Part shown: positions 19,226-29,358 of the stretch, one piece after another
Position numbering within the stretch: position 1 is the stretch's first letter
Layout: each line of letters opens with the position of its first letter
The notes under the pieces: generated by a model
Database searches by the model: none
What the model was told of the DNA's origin: nothing
Seen by the model: the letters and a program-made list of their open reading frames with translations, nothing else
Position numbers and translations under genes: made by a program
Assembly (NCBI GenBank): GCA_048493715.1
Contig: JBGDCZ010000001.1
Location: forward strand, 62,001 to 126,000
Direction: 5' to 3'
Origin: Arsenophonus sp048493715
Lineage (GTDB): Bacteria > Pseudomonadota > Gammaproteobacteria > Enterobacterales > Enterobacteriaceae
DNA: 64,000 nt

Positions 19226-19252
19226 GGCAATTCCCTTCGGGAAAAACAGAAA

Positions 19253-19585
19253 TTAGATAGACTTCATTGTACCCTTTGGTAGTACAGCAGCAACGAAATC
19301 ACGTTTAATGGTTACTTCATTGGTATCATTCAATGCGACAACAAAATAACCCGTTTCAGATATTTTGGTAACGCGGCCAATTAATCCACCGGTTGTTAAT
19401 ACCTCATCACCTTTAGAAATAGAATCCATTAATTTTTTGTGCTCTTTAGCCCGCTTCTGTTGTGGTCGTAACATCATAAAATAAAAAATCAATCCAAAAA
19501 CAACCAGCATAATGATCAAAGAATATGGGTTTCCTTCCGCCTGACCACCTGCTGAAGCGACTGCTTCAGAAATAAACAAACTCAT
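19253..19585 (-). CDS. yajC: Sec translocon accessory protein YajC
   Basis: YajC is a single-span inner-membrane protein associated with SecDF-YidC. The 110-residue product has a hydrophobic helix (SLIIMLVVFGLIFYFMML, near 20-37) followed by RPQQKRAKEHKKLMDSI and the GDEVLTTGGLIGRV motif of the cytoplasmic domain. ATG at 19585 is preceded by AGGAAATT; a TTG one codon upstream was ignored. It sits in the order tgt-yajC-secD-secF. Confidence 0.95.
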   Translation of the reverse strand: MSLFISEAVASAGGQAEGNPYSLIIMLVVFGLIFYFMMLRPQQKRAKEHKKLMDSISKGDEVLTTGGLIGRVTKISETGYFVVALNDTNEVTIKRDFVAAVLPKGTMKSI

Positions 19586-19692
19586 CAAAATTTCCTCATT
19601 GTGATTAAAAAACTCTTTCTAACTGAAAAAATTAATCAAAACCAACAAATCCTACACTGATTTGATTCAATTAGCACGACTGAAATTATACT

Positions 19693-20811
19693 CTACTTTT
19701 CTGAAAGTGATTTATTGATTCGGCGATAAAACTCTACCGAAAAAGCTTCAAATTCACCTTTCTCAATCGCTTGACGAATTTCAGCCATTAGCCGTTGATA
19801 ATAACGCAAATTGTGTAAGGTATTAAGCCTAGTTCCAAGAATTTCATTACATCGATCAAGATGATGTAAATAAGCACGGCTATAGTTAGAGCAAGTATAG
19901 CAGTCACAATGCGCATCGAGCGGCGAGGTATCCGATTTATATTTAGCGTTGCGAATTTTAATTACGCCTTCGGTTACGAATAGATGACCATTGCGTGCAT
20001 TGCGGGTTGGCATCACACAATCAAACATATCAATACCGCGTCGAACCCCTTCAATAAGATCCTCCGGTTTACCAACCCCCATTAAATAACGCGGTTTATT
20101 CGCCGGAATCTGTGGGCAGACATGCGCTAAAATACGATGCATATCCTCTTTTGGTTCACCCACAGCTAAGCCGCCAACAGCATAACCATCAAAACCAATA
20201 TCGACCAAGCCTTTTACTGATATATCACGTAAATCTTGGTAAACACTGCCCTGAATAATACCAAAAAGAACATTTTTATTAGCTAGCTCATCAAATCGTT
20301 GACGACTACGTTTTGCCCATCGAAGAGACATCTCCATCGATTTTTTAGCGTAATCCCAGTCAGCTGGATAAAGCGTACATTCATCAAAAATCATGACAAT
20401 GTCCGAACCAAGATCGTACTGGATTTCCATCGATTTTTCCGGACTAAGGAAAATCCTTTCACCATTGATTGGATGTCGAAAATAGACGCCCTCTTCTTTA
20501 ATTTTACGCATGGCACCCAGGCTAAAAACCTGAAACCCACCAGAATCAGTCAAAATCGGCCCTTGCCATTGCATAAAATCATGCAGATCGCCATGTAATT
20601 TCATTATCTCCTGTCCAGGGCGCAACCATAAATGAAATGTATTGCCTAATAGGATTTGTGCCCCGGTTTGTTTAACTTCTTCTGGCGTCATGCACTTAAC
20701 TGTGCCATAAGTGCCAACCGGCATAAAAGCAGGTGTTTCTACTGTACCACGTTCAAAAATCAAACGACCACGACGAGCTTGCCCATCTTGGCTTTGTAAT
20801 TCATATTTCAC
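19693..20811 (-). CDS. tgt: Queuine tRNA-ribosyltransferase
   Basis: Tgt exchanges guanine 34 of GUN-anticodon tRNAs for preQ1 during queuosine synthesis. The TIM-barrel protein has 372 residues (375 in E. coli). Catalytic features are LTDSGGFQVFSLG near 87-99, GGLAVGEPKEDM near 229-240, DMFDCVMPTRNARNGHLF near 262-279 and the zinc site CDCYTC with a following His. It follows queA after 89 bp; a small CATCGG/CCGATG hairpin at 20825-20845 lies just before it. Confidence 0.97.
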   Translation of the reverse strand: MKYELQSQDGQARRGRLIFERGTVETPAFMPVGTYGTVKCMTPEEVKQTGAQILLGNTFHLWLRPGQEIMKLHGDLHDFMQWQGPILTDSGGFQVFSLGAMRKIKEEGVYFRHPINGERIFLSPEKSMEIQYDLGSDIVMIFDECTLYPADWDYAKKSMEMSLRWAKRSRQRFDELANKNVLFGIIQGSVYQDLRDISVKGLVDIGFDGYAVGGLAVGEPKEDMHRILAHVCPQIPANKPRYLMGVGKPEDLIEGVRRGIDMFDCVMPTRNARNGHLFVTEGVIKIRNAKYKSDTSPLDAHCDCYTCSNYSRAYLHHLDRCNEILGTRLNTLHNLRYYQRLMAEIRQAIEKGEFEAFSVEFYRRINKSLSEK

Positions 20812-20900
20812 TTTGCCTCTCCAGCATCGGAAAAACAGTCCGATGTGTCATTTACAAATTTAGTTAAATAAATTGGTGAAGTTAATTATTAATTTAATAA

Positions 20901-21971
20901 CTAGTTAGCCACTTTTTCACTCATTGCCTGAGGATTATGAGTGATAAACATGGCATCTCCATAACTTAAAAAACGGTACTTCTCTGCTATTGCCTCTTGA
21001 TAGGCATTCATCGTATTTTGATAACCAGCAAAGGCAGATACCAACATAATTAATGTAGATTCAGGTAAATGGAAATTAGTAATTAATGCATCAACAATCT
21101 GGAAATGAAAACCCGGATAAATAAAAATTCGCGTATCATCAAAAAAGGGAGCAATAATGTCTTCTTTACACGCATCAGAGGCACTTTCTAACGATCGAAT
21201 CGAGGTTGTGCCAACCGCAATAACTCGCTTACCTCTAGCTTTACACGCCAATACTGCATCCACAACCTGTTGATAGACTTCAACATATTCAGCATGCATA
21301 CGATGTTCAGCAACATTTTCGACCCGAACAGGTTGAAACGTTCCAGCCCCTACATGAAGTGTCACAAAAGCCATATCTACCCCTTTTTGCCGCAGCGCCA
21401 CTAATAACGACTCATCAAAATGTAATCCTGCTGTAGGCGCAGCAATTGCACCAGGCCGTTGACTATAGACTGTTTGATAAAGTGTTCTATCCATCTCTTC
21501 ATCAGGGCGAGCTATATAGGGAGGCAATGGCATATGACCAATATCATTTAAAATAGATAAAACATCTCGCTTATCCTGAAAAACAATTTCAAATAGCGTA
21601 TCGTGCCTGGCCAACATAATGGCTTTGACACTATCATCATCACCTAATAATAATTCTGTACCAAGCTTGGGCACTTTAGAGGCACGAACATGTGTCAAAA
21701 CCCGATGGGGATCTAATATGCGCTCAACCAAGACTTCAATTTTGCCACCAGACATTTTATGGCCATAAATACGAGCAGGGATGACCTGGGTATTATTGAA
21801 AACCAACAGATCACCTGGCTCTAATTTATCAACAATCTCAGTAAAAATACCATGAGCCAGTTTACCTGTTGCACCTTCTAAAGAAAGTAACCGGCATTGA
21901 CTACGTTTGGCTAATGGATAATGGGCTATTAACTCATCAGGTAATTTAAAAGCAAAATCAGAGACACGCAT
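20901..21971 (-). CDS. queA: S-adenosylmethionine:tRNA ribosyltransferase-isomerase
   Basis: QueA transfers the ribosyl part of SAM to preQ1 on tRNA, forming epoxyqueuosine. The 356 residues equal the E. coli length. Typical stretches are MRVSDFAFKLPDELIAHYP at the start, FNNTQVIPARIYG near 59-71, RPGAIAAPTAGLHFDE near 170 and NFHLPESTLIMLVSAFAG near 300. It heads the queA-tgt-yajC-secDF operon and is divergent from the acpH remnant. Confidence 0.97.
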   Translation of the reverse strand: MRVSDFAFKLPDELIAHYPLAKRSQCRLLSLEGATGKLAHGIFTEIVDKLEPGDLLVFNNTQVIPARIYGHKMSGGKIEVLVERILDPHRVLTHVRASKVPKLGTELLLGDDDSVKAIMLARHDTLFEIVFQDKRDVLSILNDIGHMPLPPYIARPDEEMDRTLYQTVYSQRPGAIAAPTAGLHFDESLLVALRQKGVDMAFVTLHVGAGTFQPVRVENVAEHRMHAEYVEVYQQVVDAVLACKARGKRVIAVGTTSIRSLESASDACKEDIIAPFFDDTRIFIYPGFHFQIVDALITNFHLPESTLIMLVSAFAGYQNTMNAYQEAIAEKYRFLSYGDAMFITHNPQAMSEKVAN

Positions 21972-22077
21972 TTCTTTACACTATTTCATTAAAACAAGCA
22001 CACTAGTCTAGTGCGGCTATAAAAACAGTGCAACAAATAAGCATCACGAAAACTAAAAATTCACTTATAATGACACT

Positions 22078-22657
22078 ATGAATTTTCTTGCACACTTGCA
22101 TTTAGCTCAGCGAGCACAAAGTTCCTTATTAGGAAATTTAATGGTGGATTTCATTCGAGATGATCAAGCGGGCTTATATTCACCGGATATTGTAGCCGGG
22201 ATTAGACTGCATCATCAGGTAGATAAATACACCTATCAGCATCCTATTGTCATTAATGCTAAACAACTTTTCGCAATACCGTCGAGTAGCGCTGATCACA
22301 CTCGATTTAATTTGGGACCATTTTCTCGCGTTATATTGGGATCAAATTGAAGCAAATCAAACATTGCCACCATTTATTCGTCTTGTTCGCCAGCAAATTG
22401 AACTGAGCTTATATTATATACCCCTAAGAAATTTCAAGAATTAAATGAATATTTATGGCCACAAAACTGGCTGATGCGCTATGTAGAACCTGAATTCATT
22501 CATAGTGTATTAAGAAGCATGGCTCACAGACGTCCTAAATTGGTTAATTCAATTGGCTCTTTTGATGACTTTATGCTGCATTACCCTAGTTTTTCTACTT
22601 TTTTTGCAATTTTATCCAGCAATGATTACCTTTGTCGAAACTCACCTGGAAAAATGA
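22078..22657 (+). pseudogene. acpH: Acyl carrier protein phosphodiesterase, degraded
   Basis: The frame opens with MNFLAHLHLAQRAQSSLLGN, the AcpH start, and DIVAGIRLHHQVD, then is broken into at least four pieces. Frame 1 carries residues 1 to about 64. LDLIWDHFLALYWDQIEANQ follows in a second frame from about 22290, then MRYVEPEFIHSVLRSMAHRRPKL in a third from 22474. The last stretch FYPAMITFVETHLEK ends at 22657 after another shift. At least three frameshifts over the expected 193 codons rule out a working enzyme. malZ and proY, which follow in E. coli, are missing. Confidence 0.9.
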
Positions 22658-22675
22658 TCGCCATTAATTAAAACG

Positions 22676-22710
22676 AATAAACCCTAGCTGATGAGTGACT
22701 AGGGTTTATT
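22676..22710. terminator. Bidirectional terminator between acpH remnant and brnQ
   Basis: AATAAACCCTAG at 22676-22687 is a perfect inverted copy of CTAGGGTTTATT at 22699-22710, with an 11 nt loop. It ends 40 bp past the brnQ stop and 18 bp past the acpH remnant. Confidence 0.85.
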
Positions 22711-22749
22711 TGCTATTAAATTAACACTCTTTAGGCATCTCGCTTTATA

Positions 22750-24060
22750 TCAGCATTGTCTAGTGCTAAACCGATCATATAGTGCAAAAAATACTAAAAC
22801 GATTAATGATGGTACAAGCCAGGCTAAATCATGAGCATACAGCGGTAATTTCTTCGCGATATCTGGAATAAAGGTTTGCAAAAGTTCAGAAGCTTTCATG
22901 GCACCTAGTAAACCAAATATCAGACTGGTTAACATTGTTGGTGCGACTACCCTGGATGCATATTTCCACCATTTAAATGTAAAACTCATTATAATCAATA
23001 CAATACATGGTGGATAAATAGCAATTAATACTGGGATAGAAAATTCAATCAGTTTACTTAATCCTAAATTCGAAACCACCATAGAAAAAATGCCAAGCAT
23101 CCAAACTAAAGTACGATAAGAAATTGGCACATAAAGCGCGAAGAATTCGGCACAAGCACAAGTAAGTCCAACCGCAGTTACCATACAAGCAACAAAAATC
23201 AGTACCCCTAAGAAAAAATTACCATAATTACCGAAAGTATGTTGTACATAGGCATGCAATATATCGGCGCCATTGCTTGCGTTAGGTATTAACGTGCCGC
23301 TATTCTGCCCAAGCTTAAAAAGCGAAACGTAAACCAATGTTAATAGTATACCGGCAATTAGCCCGGCCCACATCGTGTAACGCGTCAAAAGAGCAGAATT
23401 TTCAACTCCACATGAGCGCACAGCATTGACAATAACAATACCAAAAACCATCGCACCCAAGGTATCCATGGTCATATAACCATTAATAAAACCATTAGAA
23501 AATGCCATATCGCTATATGACGACGTTGACATAATAGGATCACCTGCTGGCCAAAGTATAGCAGCAATCCCCAACACAGCCAGCGAGATCATTTTTACCG
23601 GCGCCAGGATATGTCCAACGCTATCGAGCAATCGTCCTGGATAGAGTGAAATACCTATCACAGTAGCAAAATAAGTTAGGCTATAGATAAATAATGAAAT
23701 CGACGACACACCACCTACTAGTGGTGCAATGCCTACTTCATAAGAAACCGTAGCAGTGCGAGGTGTCGCAAATAAGGGGCCAACGGATAAATATGCAACG
23801 ATAGCTAACAACAAACCTGCACATTTGCCAATTGGAGCACTAAGCTGTTCGATGCCACCACCAACTTTTGATAGCGCAATTACAGCGAGAACTGGCAAGC
23901 CAACACCTGTTATCAGGAACCCAGCTGCCGCTGTCCATACTTGTTCACCTGCTTGCAACCCAACCATGGGAGGGAAAATAATATTTCCCGCTCCAACAAA
24001 TAACGCAAAAGTCATAAACCCTAACGCTAAAATATCTCTAGATTTTAAACGATATGTCAT
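22750..24060 (-). CDS. brnQ: Branched-chain amino acid:sodium symporter BrnQ (LIV-II)
   Basis: BrnQ imports leucine, isoleucine and valine with a cation. The 436 residues (439 in E. coli) show about 12 hydrophobic segments. Signature stretches are ALGFMTFALFVGAGNIIFPP near 10-29, VGPLFATPRTATVSYEVGI near 90 and GLTCACAEFFALYVP near 305. I chose the ATG at 24060 (MTYRLKSRDILALGF), which matches the family; an in-frame ATG at 24093 adds 11 unmatched residues. Uptake of these amino acids would fit a host-dependent life style. Confidence 0.95.
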   Translation of the reverse strand: MTYRLKSRDILALGFMTFALFVGAGNIIFPPMVGLQAGEQVWTAAAGFLITGVGLPVLAVIALSKVGGGIEQLSAPIGKCAGLLLAIVAYLSVGPLFATPRTATVSYEVGIAPLVGGVSSISLFIYSLTYFATVIGISLYPGRLLDSVGHILAPVKMISLAVLGIAAILWPAGDPIMSTSSYSDMAFSNGFINGYMTMDTLGAMVFGIVIVNAVRSCGVENSALLTRYTMWAGLIAGILLTLVYVSLFKLGQNSGTLIPNASNGADILHAYVQHTFGNYGNFFLGVLIFVACMVTAVGLTCACAEFFALYVPISYRTLVWMLGIFSMVVSNLGLSKLIEFSIPVLIAIYPPCIVLIIMSFTFKWWKYASRVVAPTMLTSLIFGLLGAMKASELLQTFIPDIAKKLPLYAHDLAWLVPSLIVLVFFALYDRFSTRQC

Positions 24061-24409
24061 AATTATTGTTAATTTCTTGTTACTTATAATCAAGCTTAAG
24101 TAGAATAAAAAACCTAAACCACTTTTTACTTATTGACTGTGATAAATTCTGTTTTTTAATCAATAACAATATTAATTTAACCTGATAGATTTGGTAAAAA
24201 CAGAAAAATACGCCAATATACTGACACCAAGTAGAACTTTTATCATGATAACATGCAATAGGAAATCTAAAAAGCAGAATAAAGATCTAAAATAAATTTT
24301 TTATTTAGTGATTGGTTTTAGTGTTTACTCAATATGCGTTATATGATTTGCACAAAAATTAACCAATCCAGACATCTATTGTTGCAAAAATATTTTTAGC
24401 AAAATCTAT
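24061..24409. other. Gene-free stretch upstream of brnQ
   Basis: This 349 bp AT-rich stretch lies between the brnQ start and the 3' end of the phoR remnant. I see no coding signature on either strand. It must hold the brnQ promoter, but I cannot pick one box pair with confidence. Confidence 0.6.
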
Positions 24410-25747
24410 CTAGCTATAATCCAACAGATGACTTTCAATTTTGCCCTTTGTCGGTGTTACAATTAAGCTAGACGGTAAAATAAAACTAAATACCGAACCT
24501 TTACTTAATTGGCTTTCAATGTTTAATTGGGAATGGTGATGTATTAAAGCATGTTTAACAATAGCCAACCCTAATCCCGTACCCCCTCCCATTCGACGTG
24601 AACGCGATTTATCTGCGCGATAGAAACGTTCGGTTAAACGTGGTAAATGCGTTGCAGCAATCCCCCCCCCCCAGGCCATTATCACGAATAGAAAAAAGTA
24701 CTCCCTGTTTAATTTGTTGCCAACTAATGTAAATAAATGTCCCGGCTAGTGTATGATTAATCGCATTATAAATAAGATTTGAAATAGCGCTTCTCAGTTG
24801 CTCTGTGTTACCATAAACCTGCAATTTTTCATCCACATCAAAAATAATCTCTTGCTTACCCTGACTTACATTTATTACATCCTGTTTGATGATATTTAAC
24901 ATTGACGGAATGTTTATTTGTTCATTCAAATTAATATAGGGCGAGCTTTCAATGCGGGAAAGCTGAAGCAATTGTTTAATTAAACTATCCATGCGCACTA
25001 CTTCCCACGCATTGACTGCAAAGTTTTTTTATAGCAGATTGACTATTGATCTGTTCATCCATGATTTCCAAATAACCTTGTAAAACGGTCAAATGGGTAC
25101 GTAATTCATGATTAGCATTAGCAAAAAATTCGCCACGCGATTTTTCCAATTTGACCTTTTCCGTTATGTCTCTTGCAACCATTAGTAATTGTTCATCGAT
25201 ATAAGACATAATTTGAAATTCAACAACCGTGCCGTTATTTAACTCTATGATAAACGGTAGCGAATAATCCGCCGAAATAAAATATCGATTGAAATCAGGA
25301 TAACGAAGTAAATTGAAAATAGCTTGCCTACTATCTTCCGGCCAACGAAAACCTAATAAATATTCGGCCAGACGATTACACCAAACCAGATTACCTTGGG
25401 CGGTCATCATAATTACTGCCTCAGGTAAAGATTCTGCGCCAATACGGAATCGCCTAATAACTTGTGCTAATTCACGCCGGTGTTTACGGTTACGTTTTTG
25501 TAACTGATAGATGCCATAAAAAATCGGCTCCCAAACACCTTTTCCGCTTGGTGGAAGTAAATGACGTTCAAGCCAAAGCCAATTTGATAATTTCAGTAAA
25601 TTATAACCATGCCAAACCAAAGCGACTAATAATGAAATCACCAGCAACCAAGATAAATGACCAAATAAGAAGTGATAATCCACATGCCGGCAAACAGAAT
25701 AAAACTAGAAACACAACTAACTTTTTCCAAGATAAGCGTTCAAGCAC
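24410..25747 (-). pseudogene. phoR: Phosphate regulon sensor kinase PhoR, degraded
   Basis: All parts of PhoR are recognisable, but in several frames. A GTG at 25747 begins VLERLSWKKLVV; a +1 shift after LPAC leads into FGHLSWLLV and the PAS region (LPEAVIMMTAQGNLVWCN). The phosphoacceptor motif NHELRTHLTVLQGYLE is present with Thr-His in place of the usual Thr-Pro. Two shifts near 24990-25025 break the dimerisation helix. An 11-base G run at 24662-24672 breaks the ATP-binding G box (DNGLGGG then GIAATHLPRLTERFY). At least four frameshifts make a functional kinase very unlikely. Confidence 0.92.
24662..24672 (-). repeat. Homopolymeric C/G tract of 11 bases inside phoR remnant
   Basis: Eleven C on the plus strand (G on the coding strand) sit in the G1-box codons of phoR. 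Four, seven or ten G would keep the frame; eleven do not. It is the longest G/C run I noticed in this AT-rich window. Confidence 0.9.
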
Positions 25748-25772
25748 GGCGATTTTTCCTTATAACCAACAA

Positions 25773-26462
25773 TCAATAACAGACAGAGAAACGATAGCCT
25801 ATACCTCGAACGGTTTGGATCATTTTTTCATGACCACCTACAGATAATGCTTTACGTAAACGACCAATATGCACATCTACTGTGCGATCCTCAACATAAA
25901 CATTAATCCCCCAAACATAATTTAATAATTGCTCACGATTATAAACTCGTTCAGGATGGGTCATAAAAAAATGGAGTAATTTATATTCTGTGGGTCCCAT
26001 TTCTATCGCCGTTGCATGACTAGTTACTCGATGAGAAGCAGGATCAAGTGTCAATCCATTCATTTCAATAACATTGTCGCTAGCCATCGATGAAACGCGC
26101 CGTAAAATAGCTTTTACTCTAGCAATCATTTCGTTAGGTGAAAAAGGTTTAGTAAGAAAATCATCTGTGCCGATTTCAAGACCTCGCACCCGATCTTGTT
26201 CTTCTCCCCTGGCGGTTAGCATCATAATCGGGATATTTCGTGTCAGTTGGTCACGCTTAATATGCGTAATAAGTTGGATACCTGAGCCACCAGGGATCAT
26301 CCAATCTAGCAAAATAAGATCAGGATAAGGCTCTATGAGCTGTGCAACGGCTGTATCATAATCGTCAGCCTCAATTGCTTGAAATCCATTATGTTGTAGT
26401 ACAAAACAAACCATCTCTCGGATCGCAGTTTCATCTTCGACAACCAGAATACGTCTTAACAT
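25773..26462 (-). CDS. phoB: Phosphate regulon response regulator PhoB
   Basis: PhoB is an OmpR-family response regulator that binds pho boxes when phosphorylated. The 229 residues from the ATG at 26462 equal E. coli. The receiver domain has EDE near 9-11, the phosphoacceptor Asp in LILLDWM near 54, and Lys in TKPFSP near 105; the winged-helix domain follows from about 130. One substitution stands out: the recognition helix reads VDVHIGRLRKAL, with Gly at 200 where E. coli has Arg. Arg201, Arg203, Thr217 and Arg219 are kept. Its partner kinase, 25 bp downstream, is broken. Confidence 0.95.
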   Translation of the reverse strand: MLRRILVVEDETAIREMVCFVLQHNGFQAIEADDYDTAVAQLIEPYPDLILLDWMIPGGSGIQLITHIKRDQLTRNIPIMMLTARGEEQDRVRGLEIGTDDFLTKPFSPNEMIARVKAILRRVSSMASDNVIEMNGLTLDPASHRVTSHATAIEMGPTEYKLLHFFMTHPERVYNREQLLNYVWGINVYVEDRTVDVHIGRLRKALSVGGHEKMIQTVRGIGYRFSVCY

Positions 26463-26509
26463 GATAGATCCTATCAACATTTCAATATTAAATTAGTACG
26501 CACAACATT

Positions 26510-26528
26510 ATTTCATATTTATGACCGC
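26510..26528 (-). promoter_or_regulatory. Possible degenerate pho box upstream of phoB
   Basis: On the minus strand GCGGTCATAAATATGAAAT resembles the pho box pattern CTGTCATAAA-CTGTCA, with a good first half and a poor second half. It is about 50-65 bp upstream of the phoB ATG, where autoregulation would act. By-eye match only. Confidence 0.35.
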
Positions 26529-26735
26529 ATATGAAATATTGTCTCGAATTTTATCCAGTTGCAAATTTTTAGATTTAACATGAGATTTGATAAGCAATGC
26601 ACACAATTAATTAATAACTGAATTTTTGAACTATATGGTTAAATTTTTTATCTATGATTTTTTAGCAGCCAGATTATAGTTATCGATATCCTACCAGTCC
26701 AAAATTAATTTACAACCTTATAATATAAGGAGAAC

Positions 26736-27322
26736 ATAATACCAAACAAACTTATTGAAATGATGAAAAAAAGAAGAACTATTTACAATACAGATAGTTC
26801 ATTACCTATTTCTCAAGCAAAATTCATTGAACTAGTAAAAGAAGCCGTTAAAGAAACCCCTTCTTCATTTAATTCTCAAACATCTCACACGTGATTATGC
26901 TATTTGGCGATGAACATAAAAAACTGTGGCACAATATTACCAAAGAAACACTAAAAGAAATTGTTGCTAAAGAAATATTTACTACGACCGAGAAAAAAAT
27001 CGATAGTTTTGCTGCCGGCGTAGGCACAGTTTTATTTTTTGAAGAATAAACGTTATCAAAGAATTACAACAAAAATTTCCGCTGTATGCCGATAATTTTC
27101 CTATTTGGTCAGAACAAAGTAGCGGTTTGGACTAGTCTGGTACAAGAAAAAGTGGGAGCAACACTATAACCCACTAATCGATGAAAAAGTACACAAAAGC
27201 TGGAAAATACCAAACTCGTGGAAGTTACATGCTCAATTAGTATTCGGTGCAATTAACAACCGGCTAATGAAAAAACATTTATTGACGATGACATTCGTTT
27301 CAAAGTCTTTGGTGAAGATTAG
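26736..27322 (+). pseudogene. Nitroreductase-family protein, degraded
   Basis: Pieces in several frames rebuild a protein of about 200 residues of the FMN nitroreductase superfamily (the YdgI/Frm2-like branch). Seen in order are KRRTIYNTDSSLPISQAKF, SSFNSQTS, then after a shift LFGDEHKKLWHNITKETL and AAGVGTVLFFEE, a stop, then ELQQKFPLYADNFPIWSEQ, HYNPLIDEKV by frame correction, and FIDDDIRFKVFGED to a TAG at 27320-27322. An AGGAG box at 26729-26733 is followed by ATA where the ATG should be. At least four lesions. In E. coli sbcD lies near here, so this gene is a lineage-specific neighbour. Confidence 0.8.
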
Positions 27323-27494
27323 CTCAATCGTCGGCAAAATTTATTTTGTCCACTAATGACCTATCTATTGTCACTGACTAATAACAAGTCAGCATAACAT
27401 TATGCAAAGCTAAATTAGTTTTCAGGGTCTTAGGCTATAGCAAGGTTTGTTTGCCAATTATATTGACTATTTACCAATTGAATCAAATATAAAA

Positions 27495-27522
27495 AATAAC
27501 ATACAGAATGGCTGTTGTTATT
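27495..27522. terminator. Hairpin between nitroreductase and porin remnants
   Basis: AATAACA plus ACAG pair with CTGT plus TGTTATT around a short loop, followed by AATTTTT on the plus strand. It lies between two convergent pseudogenes and may have served either. Confidence 0.6.
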
Positions 27523-27588
27523 AATTTTTACCTTTATGTAATAGACTAAATCTCAATTATTCATAAGGGTGAAAATTTGCATAGTTAA

Positions 27589-28759
27589 TTAAAAAAAGAA
27601 ACACAAACCTGTCTCAATCAAAAACCAATTATCTTTTTCGTAAGTTTGATTCTTACCATGAACATGGTTATATGCCATCTCCAAGTATAAAAGTAATTGC
27701 TTACTTTTCATTATTGTGAAGTCTTTATCGACTTCTAACGTATAAGTCTGCTTGGTATAGTCAAAAGTTTTTTATCTCCAGAACGGAGTCCATACCCTGC
27801 ATATAAACCGGTATCTTATAGTGGCCAATGCCACTTAGCAGAGTAATACTATAAAGATGAGCCACCCAATCCCCTGTCACAGATGTTGGTGTCAGTGTTT
27901 TTCCTGCTACCAAAACATTAGTTGATTGTAATCGACCGTAATCAACTCCGATTGAAACGGTTTTATCAGCAAAAATATATTTGCCGCCTAATGCAAACAT
28001 ACTGTCTTGCGGTTTTTTCCCTGCCTGGTTTTTCTCACCAACAGCTTTAGCCCAACCAACAGCCAGTTCGAAACCCAAAACGTTTTCATAAAAAACGGCC
28101 AATGAACAAGCATCAGTAATATCACTGTGATCACAATAAAGCATACCTGCTGACGGTTGGGAATAACTGCCTGCAATTTTAATACCTTCAAAAAGGTGTT
28201 TCTAAAAAAATTGTATGCGGCAAACGTACACTAAAATTATCTTGTCCAATACCATGATAAATAGTATTGCCTTTCTTTATATTGCATAGAACCTGAAGAT
28301 ATACCGGTATTACGATTTAGTACATCAGCAAAATAGAGAACACCGGTATGGTTGTAACCCAAATTAGATTTTGCTACAGAATCAATAGGAACATAAGTGC
28401 GGCCAAATTGTGCTTTTCCATATTTTGCATGGGAAATACTAACATATCCGGTACGATTATAAAGTTCAAAGCGACTGTTAAGATTCTTACTATTCGATTT
28501 TTGTGTATCTAAACCTAATTCAATATTGCCAAATACCTTAACATCATGAGGTAACTTGTGTTCAACAAATAAACCAATACGACTAGCATCATCATCAATA
28601 ATGGATCTATTCTTGTTAGTATCCCAACTATTTTTTAATCTAATCTGCCCAAATATCAAAACGTGTATATTGATCATCATAAATACTTGTTGCCTGTGTA
28701 ATATCTGCTAAAGATAAAGAAACAATAAATGTTATGATTGGTTTTAATTTTATTACCAT
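27589..28759 (-). pseudogene. General outer-membrane porin, degraded
   Basis: The remnant opens with a signal-like MVIKLKPIITFIVSLSLADITQA and continues YDDQYTRFDIWAD, a stop, then SRIGLFVEHKLPHDVKVFGNIELGLD and AKYGKAQFGRTYVPIDSVAKSNLGYNHTG, typical of 16-strand trimeric porins (OmpC/OmpF/PhoE type or porin_4). After more shifts, FELAVGWAKAVGEKNQ, KYIFADKTVSIGVDYG and a C-terminal strand ending in aromatic FFF follow. Expected length is about 350-390 residues. Stops and at least three frame changes are present. Which porin it was cannot be settled by eye. Confidence 0.8.
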
Positions 28760-29358
28760 AAAAATACCCATTAATTTATGCTGAACTAATAATTAAAAAC
28801 GCCAATTTCAAATAATAAAATGAATTCCTTTGCTTAAAGATAATTAAATACTTATAATAAAACAATAAATTGAAAATAATTTATAAGATAAAAAAAGAAT
28901 TTATAAAAAGCTCACTTCCTCAGCAAGCAAATAAAATCAGTATGTTACTATCAGCTATAGTAAAAAAATTATTTTTATGCTAAAAATAAACTTATCTTTA
29001 TATTCTATTCTGGGTAATGAAATCTTATATAAAAATTAATTGACTTATTAAATAATAATTCATCAAAAAAATAAAATGTTATTTTTAGTCTTTTTCCATT
29101 GATTAGTAGAAGCAACATATAACAATAAATAATTATTAAAATAATAATGAATAACAGAATATTACCCTATACTTTTAACTCAATTTAGCCGTATAAATAA
29201 ATTATTATTTAACATAAAAGCGATATAGACGGACGGATAAAATCCACTAAAACTGCTTTTTAATTGGTAAAAATAGTTATTGAAAACTAGGGCAGAAGAG
29301 TGTGATCCGTTATTATATACCCAATTTTTTGAACGAGTAATAACGAGGAAGTCTTGAG
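28760..29358. other. Gene-free stretch between porin and rdgC remnants
   Basis: About 600 bp of very AT-rich DNA with frequent stops in all frames. It should contain the former promoter region of the porin on the minus strand and of rdgC on the plus strand. I see no recognisable gene, RNA or clear operator. Confidence 0.6.

Noticed and set aside
24662..24672. Phase-variable (contingency) phoR
   Set aside because: At least three other frameshifts in phoR mean that tract slippage alone could not restore the protein.
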